Positions 45,979 through 53,948 of a DNA stretch of 64,000 bases are shown one piece after another. The number at the start of each line of letters is the position of its first letter. Position 1 is the first letter of the stretch. The notes under the pieces were generated by a model. The model saw only the letters and a list, made by a program, of their open reading frames with translations. It was not told the origin of the DNA and did no database searches. Source of the stretch: Allostella sp. ATCC 35155 (lineage in GTDB: Bacteria > Pseudomonadota > Alphaproteobacteria > ATCC43930 > Allostellaceae); the NCBI GenBank assembly GCA_006738865.1, contig AP019701.1:2538001-2602000 (forward strand), given 5' to 3'. Made by a program: the position numbers and the translations under genes.

Positions 45979-47304
45979 TCAGGCCGCGGTGAAGCGCGCG
46001 AGGGCGGCGTCGATCGGCAGGTCCTCCTTGGCGCCGGTCCGCCGTTCCTTCAGCTCGACCAGCCCCTGGGCGAGCCCCCGTGGGCCGACCACGAGCTGCC
46101 AGGGCAGACCGATCAGGTCCATGGTCGCGAACTTGGCCCCCGGGCTCTCGTCGCGGTCGTCGTAGAGCACCTCGATCCCGGCCGCACGCAGGGCCGAGTA
46201 GATCTTGCCGGACGCCTCGGAGCAGGCCGCATCGCCGACCCGCAGGTTGACGAGGCCGACCCGGAAGGGCGCGACCGATTCCGGCCAGACGATGCCGCGA
46301 TCGTCGTGGCTCGCCTCGATGATCGCGCCGACCAGGCGCGACACGCCGATGCCGTAGGACCCCATCTCGACCGGCACGGTCTCGCCGTCCGGCTTGGCCA
46401 GCACGGCGCCCAGCGGCTTGGAGTATTTCGAGCCGAAATAGAAGATGTGGCCGACCTCGATGCCGCGGGCCGAGACGCGGCGGCCTTCGGGGATGGCGGC
46501 ATAGGCCGCCTCGTCGTGCTTCTCGTCGGTTGCGGCATAGACGGAAGTCCAGCGGTCGACGATCGACTGGACCCCGGCCCGGTCGTCGAAATCCACCGCC
46601 TCGGCCAGCGGGTCGAACTCGATGGCGTCGCGGTCGCAGTAGACTTGGCTCTCGCCGGTGTCGGCCAGGATGATGAACTCGTGGCTGAGGTCGCCGCCGA
46701 TCGGGCCGGTGTCGGCCTGCATCGGGATCGCCTTCAGGCCCATCCGCGCGAAGGTGCGCAGATAGGCGACGAACATCTTGTTGTAGGAGTGGCGCGCATC
46801 CTCCTTCGTCAGGTCGAAGGAATAGGCGTCCTTCATCAGGAACTCGCGCCCGCGCATCACGCCGAACCGCGGCCGCACCTCGTCCCGGAACTTCCACTGG
46901 ATGTGGTAGAGGTTGCGCGGCACGTCGCGCCAGCTCTTGGAGGCGCCGCGGAAGATGTCCGTGATCAGCTCCTCGTTGGTCGGCCCGTAGAGCATGTCGC
47001 GCTCGTGCCGGTCGACGATCCGCAGCATCTCCTTGCCGTAGTCGTCGTAGCGGCCGCTCTCGCGCCACAGGTCGGCCGACTGGATGGTCGGCATCAGCAG
47101 TTCCTGGGCGCCGGACGCGTCCTGCTCCTCGCGGACGATCTGCTCGATCCGCTTGAGGACGCGGAAACCGAGCGGCAGCCAGCTGTAGATCCCGGCGCTG
47201 GCCTGGCGGACCATGCCGGCGCGCAGCATCAGGCGATGGGACACGATCTGCGCCTCGCTCGGATTCTCGCGGAGCGTGGGCAGGAAGTAGGTGCTGAGGC
47301 GCAT
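45979..47304 (-). CDS. proS: Prolyl-tRNA synthetase, short (alphaproteobacterial) type
   Basis: This 441-residue class II synthetase has motif 1 around [23 protein letters not shown], motif 2 in [23 protein letters not shown] and motif 3 in [14 protein letters not shown], followed by an anticodon-binding domain. It lacks the ~180-residue INS editing domain of E. coli ProS (572 residues), as is usual in alphaproteobacteria, so Ala-tRNA-Pro editing would need a trans-acting factor. Confidence 0.97.
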   Translation of the reverse strand: MRLSTYFLPTLRENPSEAQIVSHRLMLRAGMVRQASAGIYSWLPLGFRVLKRIEQIVREEQDASGAQELLMPTIQSADLWRESGRYDDYGKEMLRIVDRHERDMLYGPTNEELITDIFRGASKSWRDVPRNLYHIQWKFRDEVRPRFGVMRGREFLMKDAYSFDLTKEDARHSYNKMFVAYLRTFARMGLKAIPMQADTGPIGGDLSHEFIILADTGESQVYCDRDAIEFDPLAEAVDFDDRAGVQSIVDRWTSVYAATDEKHDEAAYAAIPEGRRVSARGIEVGHIFYFGSKYSKPLGAVLAKPDGETVPVEMGSYGIGVSRLVGAIIEASHDDRGIVWPESVAPFRVGLVNLRVGDAACSEASGKIYSALRAAGIEVLYDDRDESPGAKFATMDLIGLPWQLVVGPRGLAQGLVELKERRTGAKEDLPIDAALARFTAA

Positions 47305-47380
47305 GGCGTCCTGATCGGTGGTTCCGTGGACCGGCGGCCGTTCCGTTTAGCCGATGGCCTCGGCCAAGTCCACCAAGGCC

Positions 47381-48004
47381 CTAGGCGGCATCGGATTCCT
47401 CGGCGAGCGCCTGCCGCACCGCCGGGCGCGCCGCGCAGCGCGCACGATGCGCGATCACCTTGGGGAAGCGGCCGGTGTCGACCCCGTCGGCCTCCATCCA
47501 CTGCGCCAGGGTGAAGAGATAGGGGTCGCAGATCGTGTAGCGGTCGCCCATCACCCACGGGCCGGCGAGTTCGCGCTCGACCGTCGCGAAGCACTGGCCG
47601 ACCGAATCCGGCACCTTGCGCTGCATCGCGGCGATCGCCTCGGGCTCGTCGGCCCAGCGATAGCCGCGCATCCGGTGCGCATGGGCGACGTGCAGGGTGG
47701 CACAGAGATAGCTGTTGAAGGACTGGACGCGCGCGAAGGCGAAGGGGTCGTCGAGCGGCGCCAGGCCAGCCGCCGGAAAGCGCTGCGCGACATAGGCGAG
47801 GAGCGCCGGGGTTTCGGTCAGCACGCCCTCCTCGGTCACGAGCGCGGGCACCCTGCCCTTCGGATTGATCGCCAGATAGTCCGGCTTGCGCTGGTCCTCG
47901 GCGGCGAAGCTGAGGCGGACCAGCTCGTAGGCGGCGCCGACCTCGACCAGGGCGATATGCGTGGCAAGCGCGCAGGTCGACGGTGCGTAGAACAGCTGGA
48001 GCAT
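47381..48004 (-). CDS. Glutathione S-transferase
   Basis: This 207-residue protein has the thioredoxin-fold N-domain (QLFYAPSTCALATHIAL, with KGRVPALVTEEG and the cis-Pro, and LTETPALLAYVA) and an all-helical C-domain (GDRYTICDPYLFTLAQW). The Ser/Cys pair in APSTCALA indicates a beta- or related class. GSTs conjugate or reduce using glutathione; the substrate is unknown. It is divergent from the purine permease gene across about 155 bp. Confidence 0.9.
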   Translation of the reverse strand: MLQLFYAPSTCALATHIALVEVGAAYELVRLSFAAEDQRKPDYLAINPKGRVPALVTEEGVLTETPALLAYVAQRFPAAGLAPLDDPFAFARVQSFNSYLCATLHVAHAHRMRGYRWADEPEAIAAMQRKVPDSVGQCFATVERELAGPWVMGDRYTICDPYLFTLAQWMEADGVDTGRFPKVIAHRARCAARPAVRQALAEESDAA

Positions 48005-48159
48005 CTCGGCACCTCAGGATCCGTCCGGGAAGCGATCCATATCAGACAAGCACATTGCCGCCCATCGCGCGGCGACGAACGGTTGCCGGCGGCCGCGCCA
48101 GCCCGCAGAGTTTCCCGCGCAAGGGCGGGCATCCGGCCGGTCGAGCGATGGGGGAAGCG

Positions 48160-49449
48160 ATGCTGGAGCGGGTGTTCGGGCTGTCGGCGCACGGCACCGA
48201 CCTCAGGACGGAGGTCACGGCCGGCGTCACGACGTTCCTGGCCATGGCCTACATCCTCTTCATCAATCCGCTCATCCTGAAGGATGCGGGGATGGACCAG
48301 GGCGCGGTCTTCGTCGCCACCGCTCTGGCCGCCGCCGCGGGCTCGATCCTGATGGGGCTCTACGCCAACTATCCGATCGCGCTGGCACCCGGCATGGGGA
48401 TCAACGCCTATTTCGCCTATGGCGTGGTCCAGGGCATGGGGCATTCCTGGCAGGTGGCGCTGGGCGCCGTCTTCCTCTCGGGCCTCGCCTTCCTGTTCCT
48501 CAGCCTCGTGCGGGTGCGCGAATGGATCATCGACAGCATTCCGCGCTCGCTGAAGATGGCGATCGCCGGCGGGATCGGACTGCTGCTCGCGGTCATCGCG
48601 CTGCAGAACGCCGGCATCGTCGCCGCCCATCCGGTAACCATGGTGACCGTCGGCAAGCTGACCCAGCCGCCGGCGATCATCGCCGCCATCACCTTCGTCG
48701 TCATCGTCGCGCTCGATGTCCGGCGCGTGCCGGGCGCCCTCATGATCGGGATCGTCGGTGCCACGGCCGCCGGCATGGCCCTGGGCCTCGCCCCCTTCCG
48801 CGGCATCTTCGACCTGCCGCCCAGCATCGCGCCCACCTTTCTGCAGATGGACCTCGCAGGCGCCCTCGACCTCGGGCTGACGACGGTCGTCTTCGCCTTT
48901 CTCTTCGTCGCTCTCTTCGACACCGCCGGCACGCTGATCGGCGTCGCCTGGCGCGGCGGCATGCTGGACGCGGCCGGGCGCCTGCCCCGCCTGCGGCAGG
49001 CGCTGGTCGCCGACAGCACCGCCATCATGGCGGGGGCCGCGCTCGGCACATCGACGACGACGGCGTACATCGAATCCGCCGCCGGCATGAAGGCCGGCGG
49101 CCGTACCGGCCTGACGGCCTGCGTCACCGGTCTCCTCTTCGTCGCGAGCCTCGTCCTCGCGCCGATCGTGCTGGCCGTGCCGCCCTTTGCGACGGCCCCG
49201 GCCCTGCTCTTCGTCGCCTGCATGATGGCGGGCAGCCTCGGCGAGATCGACTGGCAGGACGCGACCGAATACGCCCCGGCGCTGGTCACGGCCGTCGCCA
49301 TGCCCTTCACCTTCTCGATCGCCCATGGGATCGGCTTCGGCTTCCTGACCTATGCCGGAATCAAGCTGCTGGCCGGTCGCGCCGGCGAGGCGTCCGTCAT
49401 GGTCTGGGTGATCGCGGCGCTCTTCGTCCTGAAGTTCGCCGTGACATAG
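48160..49449 (+). CDS. NCS2 family permease (AzgA-like guanine/hypoxanthine transporter)
   Basis: This protein of about 429 residues has 12-14 membrane segments. It begins LSAHGTDLRTEVTAGVTTFLAMAYI and has PGMGINAYFAYG and the family signature GTSTTTAYIESAAG. AzgA-type members import guanine, hypoxanthine or adenine with protons. ATG at 48160 fits the family N-terminus and follows GGGGGA by about 4 bp; ATG at 48148 would add four residues. No purine catabolism genes or purine riboswitch are visible nearby. Confidence 0.9.
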   Translation: MLERVFGLSAHGTDLRTEVTAGVTTFLAMAYILFINPLILKDAGMDQGAVFVATALAAAAGSILMGLYANYPIALAPGMGINAYFAYGVVQGMGHSWQVALGAVFLSGLAFLFLSLVRVREWIIDSIPRSLKMAIAGGIGLLLAVIALQNAGIVAAHPVTMVTVGKLTQPPAIIAAITFVVIVALDVRRVPGALMIGIVGATAAGMALGLAPFRGIFDLPPSIAPTFLQMDLAGALDLGLTTVVFAFLFVALFDTAGTLIGVAWRGGMLDAAGRLPRLRQALVADSTAIMAGAALGTSTTTAYIESAAGMKAGGRTGLTACVTGLLFVASLVLAPIVLAVPPFATAPALLFVACMMAGSLGEIDWQDATEYAPALVTAVAMPFTFSIAHGIGFGFLTYAGIKLLAGRAGEASVMVWVIAALFVLKFAVT

Positions 49450-49784
49450 GGACGCGTTTCATCCCGCGAAGGTGATCGCGTCATGCAAAAAGGTGATGAC
49501 AGCCCCGCGCCGAGCACGTAGTGTCGTCAGTGCAAAGAAGGGGCCGCGCCGATGAAGTTTCGTCGCAGCCCCAAGTTTAGGGAGGAATCGCCATCAGGCG
49601 ACAATCGAGCGGCGAGAGCCGCTCGATTACGTTTAGGATGGTGCGAAACAGGCTCGACCGCAAGGGTCAACTGCGCTGTCTTTTCATGATTCCCATTAAA
49701 ATCAATGACTTGCTCATGGGCACGGCAACTGCACGAAAGAAGGCAGGGTTTTGCCTATTCCTCCGGCGGCCATAGGTGCTCCAG
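49450..49784. other. 335-bp region without a convincing protein gene
   Basis: This is the only stretch over 300 bp without a confident gene. It contains a 12-codon frame with a good ribosome site (49483-49521), a series of stem-loops at 49540-49684 described separately, and an AT-richer segment around 49681-49712 that includes TAAAAT (49697-49702), a possible -10 element for the next gene. A 45-codon frame (49552-49689) overlaps the stem-loops but shows no protein-like features. Confidence 0.6.
49540..49684 (+). ncRNA. Candidate structured RNA
   Basis: Four stem-loops follow one another on the plus strand. A: GGGGC/GCCCC (49540-49544, 49568-49572) enclosing a 6-bp inner stem. B: TCGCC/GGCGA around ATCA (49588-49601). 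C: a perfect 11-bp stem with a GAGA tetraloop (49603-49628). D: ACAG/CTGT plus GACC/GGTC (49648-49679), followed by TTTT. The linkers after A and after C both carry GTTTAGG (49575 and 49631). It could be a small RNA or a leader element; no known family is recognised. Confidence 0.38.
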
Positions 49785-50183
49785 ATGGACCTCGCACCGC
49801 TTCTTGCCGAACCGATCGCGACTCAGATCCACGCCGCAGCCGCCATCCTCGCGTTCGTGCTCGGAATCCTCCAGTTCGCGGCTCCCAAGGGCACGCTGCC
49901 CCACCGCACCGTCGGCTGGATCTGGGTCCTCCTCATGACGGTCGTCGCGGTGACCGCGTTCTTCATTCACGGCATGCGCATGTTCGGGCCCTGGAGCCCC
50001 ATCCACCTGCTGGCGATCCTGGTCCTGGTGATGCTGCCGCTTGCCGTGATCCGCGCCCGCCAGCATCGCGTCCGCACCCATTCCCGCACGATGACCGGCC
50101 TTTTCCTCGGGGCGCTGGTGATCGCCGGCCTGTTCACCCTGGTTCCGGGCCGGGTGATGCACACCGTCCTGTTCGGCGGCTGA
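49785..50183 (+). CDS. DUF2306-like four-helix membrane protein
   Basis: This 132-residue protein has four hydrophobic segments (IHAAAAILAFVLGILQF, VGWIWVLLMTVVAVTAFFI, HLLAILVLVMLPLAVI, GLFLGALVIAGLFTLV) and conserved His residues at membrane borders (QIHA, FFIHGM, THSRTM). This matches the DUF2306 family, whose function is unknown. ATG at 49785 is used; an in-frame GTG at 49776 is possible. It converges on the ABC transporter operon, with 7 bp between the stops. Confidence 0.75.
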   Translation: MDLAPLLAEPIATQIHAAAAILAFVLGILQFAAPKGTLPHRTVGWIWVLLMTVVAVTAFFIHGMRMFGPWSPIHLLAILVLVMLPLAVIRARQHRVRTHSRTMTGLFLGALVIAGLFTLVPGRVMHTVLFGG

Positions 50184-50190
50184 GCCCGCG

Positions 50191-51243
50191 CTACAGCGGC
50201 ATCGCCAGGAGGCGGTCCGGATCGATCGCGATCCGCACGGTATCGCCGATCGCGAACGAAGCCCGCCCGGGCGCATCGATCGACAGTGTCTCGCCCGTTC
50301 CCGTCTCGACGACGAGGCGCGTCCGGTCGCCGAGGAACATCGCCGTCGTCACCTTGGCCTCGGCCTGCCCGGTCACGGCGTCCAGCCGGACATCCTCCGG
50401 CCGCACGAGCACGGCGAGCGGACCCGTTGCCCCCGCCCAGGGGACATCCGCCCCGAGGACGTGGAGGCGACCATCCGCCGCCTGCGCTTGCAGGCGGTTC
50501 GTCGTGCCGACGAAGTCGGCGACGAACGGGTCGGCCGGCCGGAAATAGACGTCCCGGGGCGTGCCGATCTGCACCACCCGGCCGCCGGACATCACCACGA
50601 TGCGGTCGGCCAGGGCCATGGCTTCCCCCTGATCGTGCGTGACATAGATCGCCGTGATCCCCAACTGTCGCAGCAGTCGATCGATCTCGAGGCGCAACCC
50701 GTCGCGCAGCTTGGCGTCGAGCGCCGTCAGAGGCTCGTCGAGCAACAGGATGCGCGGACGGACCACGAGCGCCCGCGCCAGCGCCACCCGCTGCCGTTGC
50801 CCGCCCGACAGCTGGTCGATCCGCCGGCGCGCCAACGCCTCCATCTGCATCATCGCCAGCATCTCGCCGACGCGCGCGTCGCGCCGGCGCCGGTCGATCC
50901 CGCGCACGCGCAGGCCGTAGCCGACATTCTGGGCGACATCCATGTTGGGAAAGAGGGCATAGCTCTGGAAGACCATGCCGACATTTCGCCGCTCGATCGG
51001 CAAAGCGGTCACATCCTCGCTTCCGAAGAAGACGCTGCCGCCGGGATCGGGCTGTTCGAGGCCCGCGATGATGCGCAGCGTCGTTGTCTTGCCGCAGCCG
51101 GAAGGTCCAAGGAAGACCACCGTCTCGCCGCCGGCGATCTCCAGGTCGATCGGCTCCAGCGCGCGCGTGCCGCCGGGGAAGGTCTTGGCGCAAGCGTTCA
51201 GCCGGACCGGGACGGGTTCGAAGCGAAGCGGGTCGCGGCTCAT
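50191..51243 (-). CDS. ABC transporter ATPase (PotA/FbpC-like)
   Basis: This 350-residue ABC ATPase has Walker A GPSGCGKTT, Q-loop FQSYALFPNM, signature LSGGQRQRVALA, Walker B ILLLDEPLTALD and H-loop YVTHDQGEA. A C-terminal TOBE regulatory domain follows (about residues 245-350, LAVLVRPEDVRL). It would energise the two permeases encoded just upstream, with ATGA overlap. The group includes importers of polyamines, Fe(III), thiamine and phosphonates; substrate cannot be read from the ATPase. Confidence 0.93.
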   Translation of the reverse strand: MSRDPLRFEPVPVRLNACAKTFPGGTRALEPIDLEIAGGETVVFLGPSGCGKTTTLRIIAGLEQPDPGGSVFFGSEDVTALPIERRNVGMVFQSYALFPNMDVAQNVGYGLRVRGIDRRRRDARVGEMLAMMQMEALARRRIDQLSGGQRQRVALARALVVRPRILLLDEPLTALDAKLRDGLRLEIDRLLRQLGITAIYVTHDQGEAMALADRIVVMSGGRVVQIGTPRDVYFRPADPFVADFVGTTNRLQAQAADGRLHVLGADVPWAGATGPLAVLVRPEDVRLDAVTGQAEAKVTTAMFLGDRTRLVVETGTGETLSIDAPGRASFAIGDTVRIAIDPDRLLAMPL

Positions 51244-52046
51244 CGAGGGGGCTGTCCGAAGCGGGCCAGCGCCTGCAGAAGGAGCAGCAGGGGGATCACC
51301 ATGACGAAGAAGATCAGGGTATAGGCGCTGCCGATCTCGATACGCAGCGAGGCGTAGCTGTCCGCCAGGCCGACCGGCAGCGTCTTGGTCAGCGGCGTAT
51401 GAAGCAGCCAGGTCAGATTGAACTCCCCGATCGACAGGGTGACCACCATGAGCGAGCCCGAGAGGATCCCGGGCAGGCTGTTGGGCAGGACGATGGTGAA
51501 GAAGCGCCGGGCGAAGCCGGCCCCGAGGCTCGCCGCCCCCTCTTCCAGCGTGCGCAGGTCGACGGCGCTCATGACCGCGAGAACGGACCGCACCATGAAC
51601 GGCAGCGTGAACAGGACGTGGCCGACCAGGATGAACAGCCAGCTCCGCCGGAACTCGCCGACCCCGCCATAGGTGATGATGAGCGCCAGCGCCGTCGCCA
51701 GCCCGGGAACGGCGATGGGCATGGTCAGGAGTTCCTCGAACAGGCGCGTCAGCCAGTTGCCGCGGCGCGCCAGCACATAGGCAACCGGCACGCCGAGGAC
51801 GAGCGTCGCGGCAAGGCAGGCCAGCGCCACCTGCAGCGAAAGCAGGATGGTGTCGGAATAGCCCCGCAGGACCTCTGCGATCCACCGCGTCGTCAGGCCG
51901 CTCTCGATGCCGACCAGATAGTTTTCGGTCACGCCCGCGAGCAGCGAGAGCAGCATCGGCGCGACGAGCAGCATGCAGACCAGCAGCGTGAAGCCGAGTT
52001 GAAGCCAGAAGGCGACACCATGCCGGGCTCCGGTCACGGTCGTCAT
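51240..52046 (-). CDS. ABC transporter permease (PotC-like)
   Basis: This 268-residue inner-membrane protein has about six helices and the EAA loop as EEGAASLGAGFARRFFTIVLP, which contacts the ATPase. It forms a heterodimeric channel with the second permease. The gene overlaps both neighbours by 4 bp (ATGA on each side). Confidence 0.92.
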   Translation of the reverse strand: MTTVTGARHGVAFWLQLGFTLLVCMLLVAPMLLSLLAGVTENYLVGIESGLTTRWIAEVLRGYSDTILLSLQVALACLAATLVLGVPVAYVLARRGNWLTRLFEELLTMPIAVPGLATALALIITYGGVGEFRRSWLFILVGHVLFTLPFMVRSVLAVMSAVDLRTLEEGAASLGAGFARRFFTIVLPNSLPGILSGSLMVVTLSIGEFNLTWLLHTPLTKTLPVGLADSYASLRIEIGSAYTLIFFVMVIPLLLLLQALARFGQPPR

Positions 52047-52873
52047 GCCGCTGCCGCGACGCTGGTTCCGGCCAGGCTGCGCGCCAGGGACAGCGCCAGC
52101 CAGGTCACGATGCCGAGCACGAAGCTGAGGGCCGCCGCCATGGCGATGTTCGCCTGCAGCGTGAACTCGGTATAGATCACCATGGGCAGCACATCGATCC
52201 GGGTGGCGAGGGTGAAGGCCGTGCCGAACGCGCCCATCGCGGTCGCGAAGCAGATGGCGCCGGCCGAGAGGAGCGCCGGCTTCAGTGCCGGCAACACGAC
52301 GTGGACCAGCACCTGCCAGGGCCGTGCGCCCAACGCGCGCGCCGCCTCGGCCTGCTGCGGGTCGAGCTTCTCGGCGGCGGCCATCACGGTCAGGAGCACG
52401 CGCGGAATCGAGAAGTAGACGTAGCCGAGAAACAGGCCGGCCATCGAATAGGCGAAGACGATCCGCTGCCCGGCAACCTGCTCGGAGAGGGTTCCGATCA
52501 GGCCCTGGCGCCCGGCCAGCATGATGACCATGAAGCCGATGACCACCCCGGGAAACACCAGCGGGAAGGTCAGCAGCGCGACCAGGAGAGCGCGGCCGGG
52601 AAATCGGTTTCGCGCCAGGAACAGCCCCGACGTGCCGGCGATCGCAAGCGTGACGGCCGTGACGGCGGCGGCGAGCAGCATCGTGGAGACAAGGCTCTCG
52701 AGATAGCGCGGCTCGACGAGCACGGCCGCATAGGTCCGCCAGCCCTCCGGGCCGCTCAACCCGACGACGAACAGCCGCGCCAACGGCAGGAGAAAGAATG
52801 CGCCGAAGACGGCCACGGCCGGCGCCACGAGCGCCAGCGCGAGAACTCTGCTGCCGATGCCGGACTGGATCAT
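52043..52873 (-). CDS. ABC transporter permease (PotB-like)
   Basis: This 276-residue permease has about six helices and the EAA loop AEAARALGARPWQVLVHVVLP. ATG at 52873 was selected over an upstream in-frame ATG because it precedes the first hydrophobic segment by the usual distance and keeps clear of the strong intergenic hairpin. It pairs with the PotC-like permease. Confidence 0.92.
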   Translation of the reverse strand: MIQSGIGSRVLALALVAPAVAVFGAFFLLPLARLFVVGLSGPEGWRTYAAVLVEPRYLESLVSTMLLAAAVTAVTLAIAGTSGLFLARNRFPGRALLVALLTFPLVFPGVVIGFMVIMLAGRQGLIGTLSEQVAGQRIVFAYSMAGLFLGYVYFSIPRVLLTVMAAAEKLDPQQAEAARALGARPWQVLVHVVLPALKPALLSAGAICFATAMGAFGTAFTLATRIDVLPMVIYTEFTLQANIAMAAALSFVLGIVTWLALSLARSLAGTSVAAAA

Positions 52874-52889
52874 GGCGGTGTGCCGGAGA

Positions 52890-52930
52890 TCACCGCCGCC
52901 CACGCGACGCGCTCGCGTGGGCGGTGGTGA
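52890..52930 (-). repeat. 18-bp inverted repeat between solute-binding protein and permease genes
   Basis: Bases 52890-52907 pair with 52913-52930 over 18 bp with one G-U wobble and a 5-base loop. The stem starts 8 bp after the solute-binding protein stop and ends 17 bp before the permease start. No U-run follows on the minus strand. In other importers (malE-malF in E. coli) such hairpins protect the upstream binding-protein message and reduce read-through, giving excess binding protein. Confidence 0.75.
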
Positions 52931-52937
52931 CGATCCG

Positions 52938-53948
52938 TCAGCGGACCTCGGACTGGTAGCGCGTGACGAAGGCCTTCTCGGCCTGCGCCATCGCCGTCAG
53001 ATCGACGGGGCGCACCCGCGCATAGTCGGCCGCCGGCAGGAACTTGGCAGCCATCTCGGCCGAGAGGGCGCCGGCCAGCACCGGACGCATGAAGGCATTG
53101 CCCCACAGCGCCTGGCCCTTGTCCGAGAGGACGTAGTCGAGAACCTTGCGACCGTTGGCGGGGTTGGGTCCGTTGCGGACCAGCCCCATGACGTAGGGCA
53201 CCGACACCGAACCTTCGGCCGGGATGACGAACTCGACCGGGGCCTTGTCGGTGAACTTCGCCCGGTAGGCATTGAAGTCGTAGTCGAGCAGGATCGGGAT
53301 CTCGCCGGAGAGCACTCGGGCATAGGAGGTCTGCTTCGGCACGATCGGCTGGTTGCGCGCCAGATCCTTGAACCAGGCGATGGCGCGATCGAAGGAACCA
53401 TAGTCCCCGCCGAGCGCCAGGTTTACGGCGACCGCGCCGACATAGCCGACCGCGGCGCTGGTCGGGTCGAGATAGCCGACCATCCCGGAATATTCCGGCT
53501 TCAGCAGATCGGCCCAGGACTTCGGCACCGGCTTGCCGCCCAGCGCCTTGGTGTTGACGAAGAACCCGAGCGTTCCGGAATGGATGGCGAACCAAGCGCC
53601 GTCGGCGTCCTTCATGCCGGCCGGGATCTTGTCCCAGCCCGCCGGCTTGTAGGGCTCGATCACGCCCGCGGCCTTGGCCTGGATGCCGACCGAGCCGCCG
53701 AGATAGACGACGTCGGCCACCGGGCTCGCCTTCTCGGCGATCAGCGCGGCCAGCGACTGGCCGGAGTTCTTGTTGTCCGACGGCACCGTGATGCCGAGGT
53801 CGGCCTTGATCGCGCGGAGCTGCGAGGCCCAGTCCGCCCACTGCGGCGGACAGTTGTAGCAGATGGCGTTGCCCTGGGCCTGCGCCCCGTTGGGGCCGAC
53901 GGCCAGCGCGACGAGCGCAGCCGCGCCCAGCATCAGCGACTTCAGCAT
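52938..53948 (-). CDS. ABC transporter solute-binding protein
   Basis: This 336-residue periplasmic protein has a signal peptide (MLKSLMLGAAALVALAVGP, cleavage after GAQAQ near residue 25). The mature part has a type II binding-protein fold (ITVPSDNKNSGQSLAAL, ADVVYLGGSVG, KSWADLLKPEYSGMVGYLDP, VLSGEIPILLDYDFNA), close to the FbpA/PotD/PhnS groups. Mature residues near 30 contain a C-x-x-C (CYNC). The ligand is unknown. It overlaps the LacI-type regulator gene by 7 bp. Confidence 0.9.
   Translation of the reverse strand: MLKSLMLGAAALVALAVGPNGAQAQGNAICYNCPPQWADWASQLRAIKADLGITVPSDNKNSGQSLAALIAEKASPVADVVYLGGSVGIQAKAAGVIEPYKPAGWDKIPAGMKDADGAWFAIHSGTLGFFVNTKALGGKPVPKSWADLLKPEYSGMVGYLDPTSAAVGYVGAVAVNLALGGDYGSFDRAIAWFKDLARNQPIVPKQTSYARVLSGEIPILLDYDFNAYRAKFTDKAPVEFVIPAEGSVSVPYVMGLVRNGPNPANGRKVLDYVLSDKGQALWGNAFMRPVLAGALSAEMAAKFLPAADYARVRPVDLTAMAQAEKAFVTRYQSEVR

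Noticed and set aside
48005-48159. Purine riboswitch upstream of the AzgA-type permease
   Set aside because: The conserved purine-aptamer core and loop-loop sequences are not visible in this divergent GC-rich promoter region.
49552-49689. A 45-codon frame in the 335-bp intergenic region
   Set aside because: It runs through several perfect stem-loops, has an Arg-rich low-information translation and no family resemblance. A structured RNA explains the sequence better.
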